From assembly GCA_963997635.1 (NCBI GenBank), contig CAXEND010000001.1:189316-253315 (forward strand): 64,000 nt of DNA. Direction: 5' to 3'. This DNA comes from GCA-2728135 sp002728135. Its GTDB lineage: Bacteria > Pseudomonadota > Alphaproteobacteria > UBA828. The position numbers and the translations under genes are program-made. Positions within the stretch are counted from its first letter, which is position 1. Each line of letters opens with the position of its first letter. Below the pieces are notes generated by a model, which searched no databases, was not told the origin of the DNA, and saw nothing but the letters and a program-made list of their open reading frames with translations. This document shows positions 9,226 through 18,924 of the stretch, piece after piece.

Positions 9226-9302
9226 TGGTGGGCCCGGCAGGACTCGAACCTGCGACACGACCGTTATGAGCGGCCAGTTCTGACCAACTGAACTACGGGC
9301 CC
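9226..9302 (-). tRNA. tRNA with CAU anticodon (Ile2 or Met)
   Basis: On the minus strand a 77-base cloverleaf starts GGGCCCGTAG at 9302 and ends with encoded ACCA at 9226. The acceptor stem GGGCCCG/CGGGCCC is complete, the T-arm reads CAGGTTCGAGTCCTG, and the anticodon loop CTCATAA (9264-9270) sits on the stem GGCCG/CGGTC, which includes one G-U pair. The anticodon is CAU (9266-9268). It is not an initiator type, since the acceptor starts with a G-C pair. CAU could mean elongator methionine, or isoleucine if the C is modified by TilS; I cannot decide by eye. It lies 11 bases after the dimethylformamidase gene, convergent to it. Confidence 0.95.
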
Positions 9303-9446
9303 TATATGCTAAACATGCTTCCGCTAAGATAATTACGCAAGCTAAAATAACAATAAAATTTTTAATATAAATTTTTGTGCTTAATTATAGTTTGTAAAAT
9401 TCTATTTTAGTTATTCAGAGCATTGATTTATCTACTCACTGAGACA

Positions 9447-11489
9447 TCATAATGGTTCAGTTGCGTTTTGTAGCCATCTTAAGGTATTTTTGTCATCTTC
9501 TAATATTCTTCCTAATTCATCACGTACTCTCGCATGATATGCATTAATCCAACCTATTTCTATATTGGTTAATACTTGTATGTTGATGAGAGTTTTATCA
9601 ATAGGAACTAATGTAAGAGTTTCAAAAGTGAGTATATCTTTTCCATCAGATATAGATTTTGGACAACGGATTACAGCCACTAAATTCTCAATTCTGATAC
9701 CAAAAGAACCCTCCTTATAATACCCCGGTTCATTAGAAATGATCATTCCGGGTTCTAAGACGCAATTAGCTGAAAATTTTCCAATTCTTTGTGGTCCTTC
9801 ATGAACATTAAGGTAACTGCCAACACCATGCCCTGTACCATGATTATAATCTAGACCAATCTCCCATAGATTTTGTCGTGCAAGAACATCTAATTGATAT
9901 CCAGATGTACCGTAGGGGAAACGAACTTTCGCAAGTGCAATATGACCTTTTAACACCCTTGTAAATCTATCTCGCATTTCTTCTGTTGGTTTGCCAATGG
10001 CTATTGTTCTGGTAACATCAGTTGTTCCATCTAAATACTGTCCACCTGAGTCTACCAAGTAAAGATTTCCATCTTGAAGAAGCCGATTACTTATTTTGTT
10101 AGCCCGATAGTGTACTATTGCAGCATTCGAACCTGTACTAGAAATAATGTCAAAAGAAGGTCCCTTATATAGATCATTTTTAGATCTATATTGGCTTAAT
10201 TTTTCGGCTGCTTTGAGTTCATCAATCATATTTTTCTTATTGGCAACATTAATCCAAGATAGGAAGCGTGTAACAGCTGCGCCATCCCTGAGATGGGCGG
10301 CTCTTGATCCATGCAGTTCAGCTGAATTTTTAATTGATTTTGGAAGCAAACAAGGGTCATCTCCATATATTATTTTTCCCCCTGCATTTTTTAAAACTGT
10401 CTCGAACCATTGAGGTGTAATCGCTTCATCAACTAATATTATTTTTCCATCCTTTCCATAACCGCATAAAGATGATTCTAAAAATTCTGGTTCATGTAAT
10501 TGTGAGATATTATTTAGATACTCTATACAGTCAGTAGATAATTTTCTGGAGTCTATAAACAATTTTATTTTTCCATCCTCATCTATTATTGCAAAACAGA
10601 GTGTAAGCGGGCAATTGGGAACATCATTTCCCCTGATATTTAGTAGCCATGCAATAGAGTCTGGTGCTGTAAGTATGGAAGCATGGGCACCTATATTTTT
10701 GATAGAGTTTCCTATCTGTAATAATTTTTTATTAGCAGTTTCACCTGCGTATTGTGTTTCATGGACTACTACTGCTGAAATTGGTGGTGGTGGTTGATTG
10801 TGCCATAGGTGATCAATTGGATTTATGTTTAGAGTTTTTAATTCTGCACCTTTGCGTATACATATATTTGTCAGTTTTTTGAATTCCCTAATGCTATGCA
10901 ATTTAGGGTCTATACCAATAACATTTCCATGGCATAAATTATTTTCAAGCCAACTGAAGTGACTTTGCGAAGATGTATCTATTTTCTGATAAAGAGAGTT
11001 CGGCACTTCATTTTCTGCTTGTATTGTATAACGGCCATCAACAAAAAGTGCGGCCGATTTTTCCAAGACAATTGCAATCCCCGCAGAGCCCGTGAAGCCA
11101 GTTAGCCATTTCAGACGTTCTGCATGTGCTGGAATGTATTCGTTAAGATGCTCATCTCCACGAGGAATTATAAATCCTGATAAGCCCTGGTGAGTCAAAT
11201 AGAGACTCAATTTATTCAAACGGTTTTTCTTTTCTGCAGTATTTAATTCAACGGTTTCTATATAATTAAGCTCTGAAAGGTAACTTTCTAATATACCATC
11301 AAGAACATTAGGAATTTTTGATGTATCTTTAAAAAATAGAGGCAGTAATTCTTGTTGTTTAAATGGTTTTGGCGCAGCGGCCAAACCACAAATTAGTTCT
11401 TCAATCTGAATTTTACTAAGGTCGCATCCGTTAACAGTCAGGAGCTTAGATATTTCATCAGTTTTACTAGTTATAGCCATCTTTTGCAT
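9447..11489 (-). CDS. Aminopeptidase P family protein (Xaa-Pro aminopeptidase)
   Basis: A 680-residue M24B metallopeptidase that removes N-terminal residues preceding proline. It has two creatinase-like N-terminal domains (roughly 85-410) and a pita-bread catalytic domain. Metal-site motifs are SGGQYLDGTTDVTRT (about 482-496), GTGHGVGSYLNVHEGPQ (about 550-566) and EPGYYKEGSFGIRIEN (about 588-603). About 85 residues precede the usual start of the family, so the N-terminus is extended. An AGAGG motif eight bases upstream supports the ATG at 11489. The gene overlaps prmA by 23 bases on the same strand, so translation is probably coupled in a helicase-prmA-peptidase operon. Confidence 0.9.
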   Translation of the reverse strand: MQKMAITSKTDEISKLLTVNGCDLSKIQIEELICGLAAAPKPFKQQELLPLFFKDTSKIPNVLDGILESYLSELNYIETVELNTAEKKNRLNKLSLYLTHQGLSGFIIPRGDEHLNEYIPAHAERLKWLTGFTGSAGIAIVLEKSAALFVDGRYTIQAENEVPNSLYQKIDTSSQSHFSWLENNLCHGNVIGIDPKLHSIREFKKLTNICIRKGAELKTLNINPIDHLWHNQPPPPISAVVVHETQYAGETANKKLLQIGNSIKNIGAHASILTAPDSIAWLLNIRGNDVPNCPLTLCFAIIDEDGKIKLFIDSRKLSTDCIEYLNNISQLHEPEFLESSLCGYGKDGKIILVDEAITPQWFETVLKNAGGKIIYGDDPCLLPKSIKNSAELHGSRAAHLRDGAAVTRFLSWINVANKKNMIDELKAAEKLSQYRSKNDLYKGPSFDIISSTGSNAAIVHYRANKISNRLLQDGNLYLVDSGGQYLDGTTDVTRTIAIGKPTEEMRDRFTRVLKGHIALAKVRFPYGTSGYQLDVLARQNLWEIGLDYNHGTGHGVGSYLNVHEGPQRIGKFSANCVLEPGMIISNEPGYYKEGSFGIRIENLVAVIRCPKSISDGKDILTFETLTLVPIDKTLINIQVLTNIEIGWINAYHARVRDELGRILEDDKNTLRWLQNATEPL

Positions 11490-12378
11490 CAGCTATACCT
11501 CTATTTAGTTTTAGAATAACAGTTGTCCAATTGTTGACAGTAAATTTTTGTATGAGTGTCATTTCTAGATTAGAATAAGTTTTTAGAATTAATTTGGTCT
11601 GATTATCAAGAAATCCAGAGAGTACTACATATCCCTGATCATCTAATATATTTAAAATACTTTTGGACATTCGTAAAACTTCATTAGCTAAAATATTTAT
11701 AACAATTAAATTAAAATTTCCTATATTTTTTAATTCATACTTATTAAAATCATCTGCATGAAGTAGAGTTATTCTTCTACTGCAGTTGTTCATTTTACTA
11801 TTATCTTTTGCAGTTTTTAAAGCAACAGGGTCGTTATCAACTGCAAATATATGTGCCCTCCAGAGTTTAGCTGATGCAATGGCTAGTATTCCAGAGCCAG
11901 TACCCATGTCTAATATTTGATTTGGTGTAAAACCCGTATTTTGCAAGTATTCCAAGGATAAAATACAGGTTTGAGTAGTGGGATGGGTTCCTGAGCCGAA
12001 TGCGGGGCCAGCATTTATTTTAATTGCTCTTATTAGGTTGTTAGGGCATTTAACATATGATGGATGTATATAAAAACCACCCACGTAAAAAGGAGAGAAA
12101 CTACTTTGTGACTCGGCAACCCAGTCTTTATTTTGTATAATTTCTTCTTGTATGTCCCCGATTTCAATTCCTAATTTAGATGCTGTATCTTGAAAAATGA
12201 TAAGAGCCTGTTTAATTGCAAGTTTACCAGATAGGAAAATTTTAAGATTTATATCTGTTGAAGTATAATCATCGTCTTGTATGAAGTTTATATCGATTGC
12301 TTGAGCAACATGCTCAAGGGCTGTTTCAAACTTTTCTATACTGTGTATAGGTATTTTTGTCTGAAGCGTATACCCCAT
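11467..12378 (-). CDS. prmA: Ribosomal protein L11 methyltransferase
   Basis: A SAM-dependent methyltransferase of about 303 residues that modifies ribosomal protein L11. The SAM-binding motif ILDMGTGSGILAIASAKL is near residues 156-173, with the acidic strand end IFAVDNDPVALKTA after it. NILANEVL near 225-232 fits the PrmA NPPY-like post-motif region. I place the start at ATG 12378 because the upstream TAAGGA, which includes the stop of the helicase gene, lies seven bases before it. A GTG two codons earlier is possible. Tight packing between the helicase and aminopeptidase genes indicates one transcript. Confidence 0.88.
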   Translation of the reverse strand: MGYTLQTKIPIHSIEKFETALEHVAQAIDINFIQDDDYTSTDINLKIFLSGKLAIKQALIIFQDTASKLGIEIGDIQEEIIQNKDWVAESQSSFSPFYVGGFYIHPSYVKCPNNLIRAIKINAGPAFGSGTHPTTQTCILSLEYLQNTGFTPNQILDMGTGSGILAIASAKLWRAHIFAVDNDPVALKTAKDNSKMNNCSRRITLLHADDFNKYELKNIGNFNLIVINILANEVLRMSKSILNILDDQGYVVLSGFLDNQTKLILKTYSNLEMTLIQKFTVNNWTTVILKLNRGIADAKDGYN

Positions 12379-12388
12379 TAACACGTCC

Positions 12389-14746
12389 TTATTCTGATTC
12401 TATGAATCGATCGATAACTTTCTTTCTTCCTACTTTATCGAAAAGTATTTCCAGCTTATCTCCGTCTGCGTGCTTAACAACTCCTAGGCCGAATTTGCGA
12501 TGAATAACACGATCACCGCTGTTAAATTTTGACCCTGAATGTCTAGTTTTAGCGGGCTCCTCCTCCCATTCTGCTCGAACATCATTGCTGTTTAGTTCTT
12601 TTCTAGGCCTTAATTTAGTTCCCAGATAGCCTGCTGGGGAAATCCATTTTTCATCTACATTGAGATGAGCCTTGTTAACATTATCTAAATGGGTTGTTTG
12701 ATTTACAGGTTTTGCAATCACATTGTCACTTGGTATTTCATCTATAAAACGTGATGGAATTGAAGAAACCCATTGATTATAAATACGCCGGTTTGCTGAA
12801 AAAAATATTTGAACCTGTTTTCTGGCTCTTGTTAAACCAACATATGCTAGTCGTCTTTCTTCTTCTAGACCAGTAGACCCATTCTCGTCTAAGGCAAGTT
12901 GATGAGGAAAAAGACCTTCTTCCCAGCCAGGCAAGAAAACATTGTTAAATTCTAGACCTTTAGCTGAATGAAGAGTCATAATGCTAAGCATTTTGGTAGG
13001 AATATTGGCATCATTTGCAACTATTATAGCATTATTCTGAGAAGTTCGCCCCTCTTCATTATCCATCACAAGGCTTATATGTTCAAGAAATGTAGAGAAA
13101 CCCTCAAATTCTTCTATAGCAGAAACAAGCTCTTTAAGATTCTCTAGTCTTCCAGGTGATTGTGGTGATTTATCATGTAACCACATATCCGTATAACCAG
13201 ATTCATCAAGTATAATTTTTAGAAGTTCCCAATGAGTATGGGACTTAATAAGAGATCGCCAGCGATTAAAATCTTCTAATAATTTAGCAAGTGAATTTCT
13301 TGCTTTTTTACTTAGGTCATCTGTCTGGACTAAAAGTTGTGCTGAAGCATTAAGTGAAATATTTTTAGCTCGCGAAATCTGATGAATAATTTGTAGACTA
13401 GCATCTCCTAGGCCTCGCTTTGGAACGTTTATTATTCTTTCGAATGCTAAATCATCGTCTGGTTGAACAAGCATTCTGATATAAGCAATTGCATCTCTGA
13501 TTTCTTGGCGTTCATAAAAACGTGGTCCACCGATTACTCGATAGGGTATTCCAATACTTAGAAAACGTTCTTCAAAAGCTCGAGTTTGAAATGATGCTCT
13601 TACAAGGATTGCAATTTCTTCAAGACATTGGCCTTCCTCTTGGAGAATTTCTATTTCATTTCCAATCAATCTTGCTTCTTCCTCTCCATCCCACGTACCA
13701 GTTATGCTAATAGGCAAACCTTGATCTCCCTTTGTCCATAGGGTTTTCCCGAGTCTACCTGAGTTTTTTCCAATTAGTCCTGAGGCAGCTTCAAGAATGT
13801 TTCCGCTGGAACGATAATTACGTTCAAGGCGAATTACTTTTGCTCCTGAGAAATCTTTTTCAAACCTTAGTATATTTCCAACTTCTGCACCTCGCCAACC
13901 ATATATAGATTGATCGTCATCTCCTACACAGCATATATTTTGATCTTCTGTAGCAGCCAAAAGTCGTAACCATAGATATTGGGCTACATTTGTATCCTGA
14001 TATTCGTCAACCAATATATATTTGAAACGTTTCTGATAGGAAGACAAAAGATCGGGATTACTTTTAAATATTGTAATGCAGTGGGCTAGTAAATCACCAA
14101 AATCTGCAGCATTAAGAATCTCAAGCCGTTTTTGATAATCTAAAAATATTGAAGGTGCTTCACCGTTTGCAAATTCACCTTTATCAAGAATCTCAATTCT
14201 TTCAATGTTATTTGATGATAGACCTTGATCTTTCCAGCGTTGAATCATTGTGCATAAAGTGCGTGCTGGCCAGCGTTTATCATCGATATTTCGAGATTTT
14301 AAAAGTTGCTTCAATAATCTTGTTTGATCGTCGGTATCCAGAATTGTAAAGTCAGATCTAAGGCCAACTAGCTCGGCATTTTGACGTAGAATACGAGCAG
14401 CTATTGAATGAAAAGTTCCCAACCATAAACCATCTGCAGGTCTTCCTAAAAGTTCGGCAACGCGTTCAACCATTTGACGGGCTGCTTTGTTAGTAAAAGT
14501 AACAGCAAGAACTTCTGAGGGTCTTGCGCGGTTAGTATGAATTATATGCGAAAGCCTAGTAGTAAGAACTCTAGTTTTACCTGTTCCTGCTCCAGCAAGA
14601 ACTAGTAACGGGCCTTCAGTCTCTTCAACTGCACTAAGTTGTTCAGAGTTTAAGTTTTGTAAATAAGGTTGTTGCCGTTTGGCCAACATTGAGACAGTTT
14701 TGCTTTCTGTAGAAACTGTTTTTGATACTTTTAGAGGGTCTGACAT
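12389..14746 (-). CDS. UvrD/PcrA-type DNA helicase
   Basis: A superfamily 1A 3'-5' helicase of about 785 residues, used in nucleotide excision and mismatch repair and in clearing replication or transcription blocks. Walker A is LAGAGTGKTRV (about 52-62), Walker B is VDEYQDTN (about 247-254), then CVGDDDQSIYGWRGA, and motif VI is LAYVGLTRARKQ. The C-terminal tail FNSGDRVIHRKFGLGVV is the PcrA-type Tudor-like domain that contacts RNA polymerase. I favour the ATG at 14746 over an upstream TTG at 14758, although neither has a clear ribosome binding site. It is first in a minus-strand operon with prmA and aminopeptidase P. Confidence 0.9.
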   Translation of the reverse strand: MSDPLKVSKTVSTESKTVSMLAKRQQPYLQNLNSEQLSAVEETEGPLLVLAGAGTGKTRVLTTRLSHIIHTNRARPSEVLAVTFTNKAARQMVERVAELLGRPADGLWLGTFHSIAARILRQNAELVGLRSDFTILDTDDQTRLLKQLLKSRNIDDKRWPARTLCTMIQRWKDQGLSSNNIERIEILDKGEFANGEAPSIFLDYQKRLEILNAADFGDLLAHCITIFKSNPDLLSSYQKRFKYILVDEYQDTNVAQYLWLRLLAATEDQNICCVGDDDQSIYGWRGAEVGNILRFEKDFSGAKVIRLERNYRSSGNILEAASGLIGKNSGRLGKTLWTKGDQGLPISITGTWDGEEEARLIGNEIEILQEEGQCLEEIAILVRASFQTRAFEERFLSIGIPYRVIGGPRFYERQEIRDAIAYIRMLVQPDDDLAFERIINVPKRGLGDASLQIIHQISRAKNISLNASAQLLVQTDDLSKKARNSLAKLLEDFNRWRSLIKSHTHWELLKIILDESGYTDMWLHDKSPQSPGRLENLKELVSAIEEFEGFSTFLEHISLVMDNEEGRTSQNNAIIVANDANIPTKMLSIMTLHSAKGLEFNNVFLPGWEEGLFPHQLALDENGSTGLEEERRLAYVGLTRARKQVQIFFSANRRIYNQWVSSIPSRFIDEIPSDNVIAKPVNQTTHLDNVNKAHLNVDEKWISPAGYLGTKLRPRKELNSNDVRAEWEEEPAKTRHSGSKFNSGDRVIHRKFGLGVVKHADGDKLEILFDKVGRKKVIDRFIESE

Positions 14747-14758
14747 ATAAATAACCAA

Positions 14759-15146
14759 AAAAGTTTTTCATTTTCTATATGATTCATTTTCAACAATAAG
14801 CTACTAAATTAACTCTAGTAAATTATAGCTCATGGTAATTGTATTATTTTTAATACATTAGATGCGATTCGTTCGTTTTTGTAATATAAAAAATCCAAAT
14901 TCCAGAAAAATTGGGGTTTTATAACTGTAGTTATAGATTAACTAAATGTTATTTAAAATTATGCTTCGGGGTATATTTCAAGAAATTCATCTAAAACCAA
15001 AATAATAAACAATTTGTAAAATTTTTATATAAATCTAATTGTTTGAGAAATTTAGTAATAGAAATAAAACTAAAATATTCATTGTTTAACTAATTTAGGT
15101 TTTTTCATAGTTTCCAAAACCTCGTTAGTGAAAGATATTAAAACTT
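14759..15146. other. AT-rich divergent intergenic region
   Basis: This 388-base gap lies between the divergent helicase operon and the TauE-type permease gene. It is strongly AT-rich, with a short 6-bp dyad (ATAACT/AGTTAT) near 14920 that could arise by chance. I see no gene, tRNA or stable hairpin. It should contain both promoters. Confidence 0.45.
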
Positions 15147-15878
15147 ATGGGACCTGATTATATTTTTGTACTCGCACTAGTGTGCTTCTTGTCGGTTATT
15201 CAATCTATCTTTGGATTGGGAATACTTGTTTTTGGTACTCCAACGCTCTTATTAGCAGGTTATGATTTTATCAGTGCTATAGGATATTTAGTCCCTGCTT
15301 CTTTCGTTATTTCTTTGCTTCAGGTGATCAATAATCGTTCCAGTCAAAAGAAAATATCGTGGCATCTATATGCAATTTGTCTGCCTGCTATAGGAATTGG
15401 TTTGTGGATTGTTCAGGGGACGGATATGGGTTCATGGTTACATTATTTGATAGGAGTGACACTAATAATTGCAGCAACCTTAAGGTTAAAAGGGAGTCCG
15501 CCAATGGCTTTATCTTCTTTTTTACAAACATATTCGCCAGCTTACCATTTCGTTATGGGGATGGTCCACGGGCTCACTAACCTTGGAGGTGCATTATTAA
15601 CCATTTTAGCAAGTAATGTGCACAAAGATAAAGAGGATGTTCGACGAACGGTCGCCCATTATTACCTAGCTTTTGTCATCATCCAGATATTACTGCTTGT
15701 TATTTTGTTTGAACAAGGAGAAGAGTTGCTAAATAATTTGCCAATTGCGTTAGCAGCAGGTGCTATTTTTCTGCTCGTAGGTAATAGGTTATTTCTGAAA
15801 ACTTCAAATCCATTTTATCACCATGGTCTTACAGCATTAACATTTGCCTATGGTATAGCAGTATTAGTTGCAATTTAG
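15147..15878 (+). CDS. TauE/SafE-family membrane permease
   Basis: A 243-residue, very hydrophobic protein with seven or eight predicted membrane spans. Its N-terminal repeat begins near LVCFLSVIQSIFGLGILVFG and a second repeat lies near FVMGMVHGLTNLGGALLTIL. The glycine-rich GLG..G pattern in both halves is typical of TauE/SafE (DUF81) transporters, which export sulfite, sulfoacetate or similar small organic anions. It has no operon partner and converges on the RHH gene with only six bases between them. The substrate is unknown. Confidence 0.8.
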   Translation: MGPDYIFVLALVCFLSVIQSIFGLGILVFGTPTLLLAGYDFISAIGYLVPASFVISLLQVINNRSSQKKISWHLYAICLPAIGIGLWIVQGTDMGSWLHYLIGVTLIIAATLRLKGSPPMALSSFLQTYSPAYHFVMGMVHGLTNLGGALLTILASNVHKDKEDVRRTVAHYYLAFVIIQILLLVILFEQGEELLNNLPIALAAGAIFLLVGNRLFLKTSNPFYHHGLTALTFAYGIAVLVAI

Positions 15879-15884
15879 TATAAA

Positions 15885-16094
15885 TTAGTCACAAAGTTGG
15901 CGAACAACAAAAACACGGATTGCTGACGACAAGTTGCCACGAGAGTTTTGATCTATATTAGAGATTAAATTGCTTACTTTTGTATTCTCTTTTTCAGCTA
16001 TTTCCTTCAATTTATACCAGAATATTGGCTCTAAAGAGACTGAAGTTTTATGACCATCAATTAAAACCGAAAATTTCTTTATTCCATTAATCAT
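15885..16094 (-). CDS. Ribbon-helix-helix domain protein
   Basis: A protein of about 69 residues. A first beta strand (KFSVLIDGHKTSVSLE) is followed by two helices (PIFWYKLKEIAEKENT, then KVSNLISNIDQN) and the end SSAIRVFVVRQLCD. This matches the small alphaproteobacterial RHH_4-type domain proteins; related RHH proteins bind DNA as dimers. The ATG at 16094 is preferred because longer frames would run into fumC, whose stop is at 16105. The gene follows fumC closely on the same strand and may be cotranscribed with it. Targets are unknown. Confidence 0.7.
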   Translation of the reverse strand: MINGIKKFSVLIDGHKTSVSLEPIFWYKLKEIAEKENTKVSNLISNIDQNSRGNLSSAIRVFVVRQLCD

Positions 16095-16104
16095 TTTAAT
16101 ATAT

Positions 16105-17553
16105 CTAACTATTAGAGGGACCAACCATTTTCTTAGGATTTACTAATTGGTCAAATTCATCCTCTGAGAGATAACCTAAAATTGATGCTGCTTCTTTCAA
16201 AGTAGTCCCATCTTTAAAAGCCTTTTTTGCAACTTGTGCTGCATTATCATAGCCAATACGTGGATTTAAAGCAGTCACAAGCATTAAAGATCCATATAAT
16301 AAATCATCAATCCTATCATAATTTGGTTCTATTCCATTAATACAGTTCTCAGTAAAGCTTCTAGAACCATCAGTAAGTAATGTTATTGATTGGAGTAAAT
16401 TAAATATCATCACTGGCTTAAATACATTCAGTTCAAAATGTCCGCTAGCACCAGCAATAGTTATTGCCGTATGATTTCCAAATACCTGAGTGCAAACCAT
16501 GGTAAGTGCCTCGGATTGAGTAGGGTTAACTTTCCCCGGCATTATTGATGAGCCGGGTTCATTTATTGGTAGGTTTAACTCTCCAATACCACATCGGGGG
16601 CCTGATCCTAACAAGCGGATATCATTTGCAATTTTCATAAGACTAGTAGCTAGAACATTTAGAGCCCCAGATGTTTCTACAAGGGCATCATGTGCAGCCA
16701 AAGCTTCAAATTTATTTTCAGCAGTTTTAAAGTTAATTTTTGTAATATTTTTTACTTCGTTAGTAAAATCTTTATCAAAACCTATCTTTGTATTTAATCC
16801 GGTTCCAACTGCCGTGCCCCCCTGAGCCAACTGAAGTAAACGTGGTAAGGCATTTTTTATACGCTGGATGCCATATTTTATTTGGGTGGCATATGCTGAG
16901 AACTCCTGTCCTAAACTTAAGGGGGTTGCGTCCTGTAAATGCGTTCTCCCAATTTTAATAATTGTCTTCCATTCCTTACTTTTCATTTCAAGTATTGTTT
17001 TCATATTTTCTAGTGATGGAATTAGTTCATTAACTATTTGATTAGCAGCAGCAATATGCATTGCAGTTGGAAAGGTGTCATTGGAAGATTGACCTCTATT
17101 AACGTGATCATTTGGGTGAACGATTTCTTTGCTGCCTAAGGGGTGTCCCAATATCTCACAGGCTCTATTTGCAATGACTTCATTTGCGTTCATGTTTGAT
17201 TGAGTTCCAGAACCTGTTTGCCAAACTACTAAAGGGAAGTGATCACTCAACTTTCCAGAGATTACCTCATCAGCTGCTTTTAAAATAGCTTTTCCAATTT
17301 TTGGATCTAAATCACCATTATCTATATTTACCTTAGCTGCTGCCCTTTTTACTATTCCAAGAGCACGAATCATCTGCTCAGGCATTCTCTCATCGCCAAT
17401 TTTAAAATTTTTGATACTTCGTTGTGTTTGAGCCCCCCAATAACGGTCTGCTAAAACATTTATTTTTCCCAAAGAGTCTGTTTCAACTCGCTTTAAAGGC
17501 ATGTTCTTTCTTGTAGCTTTAGGAGATTTATTGTTTTTAATATTTTTTGTCAT
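16105..17553 (-). CDS. fumC: Class II fumarase
   Basis: Fumarate hydratase of the iron-independent class, interconverting fumarate and malate in the TCA cycle. It is about 482 residues from the ATG at 17553, chosen because AAGGG lies eight bases upstream; an in-frame start at 17607 is less supported. The superfamily signature GSSIMPGKVNPTQ is present near residue 340, with TGSGTQSNMNANEVIANRA and GRTHLQDATPLSLGQEF as other active-site segments. About 17 extra residues precede the usual MPLKRVETDSLG start. The end KKMVGPSN is typical. An RHH gene follows; sspB and a LysE-type gene lie upstream on the same strand. Confidence 0.92.
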   Translation of the reverse strand: MTKNIKNNKSPKATRKNMPLKRVETDSLGKINVLADRYWGAQTQRSIKNFKIGDERMPEQMIRALGIVKRAAAKVNIDNGDLDPKIGKAILKAADEVISGKLSDHFPLVVWQTGSGTQSNMNANEVIANRACEILGHPLGSKEIVHPNDHVNRGQSSNDTFPTAMHIAAANQIVNELIPSLENMKTILEMKSKEWKTIIKIGRTHLQDATPLSLGQEFSAYATQIKYGIQRIKNALPRLLQLAQGGTAVGTGLNTKIGFDKDFTNEVKNITKINFKTAENKFEALAAHDALVETSGALNVLATSLMKIANDIRLLGSGPRCGIGELNLPINEPGSSIMPGKVNPTQSEALTMVCTQVFGNHTAITIAGASGHFELNVFKPVMIFNLLQSITLLTDGSRSFTENCINGIEPNYDRIDDLLYGSLMLVTALNPRIGYDNAAQVAKKAFKDGTTLKEAASILGYLSEDEFDQLVNPKKMVGPSNS

Positions 17554-17702
17554 TTTATATACCCTTAAGATTTTTTCACGCCCACCAATATAATATTTTA
17601 GACCCAAAGTTTTGGAAATTTTTTTAAGTTTTAACTTTTAGTTAACCCTGCTTGCTATAAAAAATGGTTTTTCTATTTACTTGTTTCTATATGCATCAAT
17701 GT

Positions 17703-18341
17703 TTAGAAATGATCTAGAGCTATTATTACAGCAAAAATGACAAAAATTAATGCAGTTATTATAGATAAAAATTTTTGTACCTGAGGCTGAATTAGAAATT
17801 TACGGAAGTAGTCAGCTAAAAATATTATTGAAACCTGAAAAACAGAATTTATGAAAATCATTGTTGCAGCAAAAATCGCAAATTGTGAATAAATTGGGCC
17901 TTTGTCTAGAGCTATGAATCCAGGCATTATTGCAATGAAGAGCAAAATGACCTTAGGATTTAGTATATTTGTTAAAATTGCACTAACAGCAGCATTTCTA
18001 TAATAAATTCCCGAGTTGCTAGGAGACAAATTATTGGTAGATTTTTTATTGAAGATATTTTTTACTTCTTGGGCCGCTAAGATTAATAGGTAGAGTGCAC
18101 CTAAAACAGTAATTATTTGAAGGGCAATAGGAATTTTCTCAATAATTATAGATAGACCAAGAACTGCAAATATACCGTGGAGAACTAGTCCTAGTTGAAC
18201 ACCAATTGTAGCGGCAAGTCCAACTTTATAACCGGATCCGAGAGTATACCTGACAATTATAAGAGTATCTGGCCCAGGTGATAAAATAGCAATGGTGGCT
18301 AAGATAATGAAACTAAAATAAAGCCCAATTTCAATTGGCAT
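17703..18341 (-). CDS. LysE-family amino acid exporter
   Basis: A 212-residue inner-membrane protein with about six transmembrane segments. The start contains the LysE/RhtB signature SPGPDTLIIVRYTLGSGYK and then GLAATIGVQLG. A loop of polar residues (KKSTNNLSPSNSG) separates the halves, followed by AILTNILNPKVILLF, also typical of the family. Members export amino acids such as lysine, homoserine or threonine. The gene sits between sspB (five bases upstream) and fumC on the same strand. The substrate is not predictable. Confidence 0.85.
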   Translation of the reverse strand: MPIEIGLYFSFIILATIAILSPGPDTLIIVRYTLGSGYKVGLAATIGVQLGLVLHGIFAVLGLSIIIEKIPIALQIITVLGALYLLILAAQEVKNIFNKKSTNNLSPSNSGIYYRNAAVSAILTNILNPKVILLFIAIMPGFIALDKGPIYSQFAIFAATMIFINSVFQVSIIFLADYFRKFLIQPQVQKFLSIITALIFVIFAVIIALDHF

Positions 18342-18346
18342 AAGGG

Positions 18347-18880
18347 TTACTTTTTTCTAAAAGAATCCAAGCTTACAACACGATTTATATCTGAAGGTGT
18401 TTCATTTTCTTCTTCTTGAATTTTCTCTTCATTTATGTCCTCGTCTTTCTTAGTATTAGTGTCCTCATCAATTTTTTTGTTTATTTCATTGTGGTCTGGT
18501 ATGTCTTTTGATGTTTTTTCTAATTCATGATTAGTAAACTGAAGACCAAATTTAACTCCAGGATCAGCAAATCGTGTAAGGGCAGAAAAAGGTACCGTTA
18601 GTTTTTCACGCTTTTTATTAAAACTTAAAATTATCGAGAAATAATCTTTATGAACTTCTAAACCCCAGAATTGGTGTTGAATAACTATAGTCAGTTCCTC
18701 TGGATAACTCTGGGCTAGATTTTCTGGAATTTCTACGCCCTTAAACTTGGTTAGAAAAGTTATATACAAATGATGATGGCTAATAAGTCCTTCTGTCTGA
18801 ACTTTTTTAAGTGTTCTAATTACTACTTCACGTAATGCTTCATCCATTAATTTGTCATAACCTATATGATCTTCAATCAC
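18347..18880 (-). CDS. sspB: SspB-type ClpXP adaptor
   Basis: A 177-residue alphaproteobacterial SspB. The N-terminal substrate-binding fold covers about 1-120, with HLYITFLTKFKGVEIPENL and LTVPFSALTRFADPGVKFGLQF as recognisable parts. It is followed by a long acidic, disordered linker (about 128-165) and a short basic tail, VVSLDSFRKK, which is the likely ClpX-binding peptide. SspB captures ssrA-tagged proteins and tethers them to ClpXP. The gene lies about 45 bases downstream of the tmRNA gene on the same strand, so tag RNA and adaptor are adjacent. Confidence 0.85.
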   Translation of the reverse strand: MIEDHIGYDKLMDEALREVVIRTLKKVQTEGLISHHHLYITFLTKFKGVEIPENLAQSYPEELTIVIQHQFWGLEVHKDYFSIILSFNKKREKLTVPFSALTRFADPGVKFGLQFTNHELEKTSKDIPDHNEINKKIDEDTNTKKDEDINEEKIQEEENETPSDINRVVSLDSFRKK

Positions 18881-18924
18881 GATTTTAAATCCTATTCATA
18901 GAAAGTTCTCTAAATTCATCAAGC

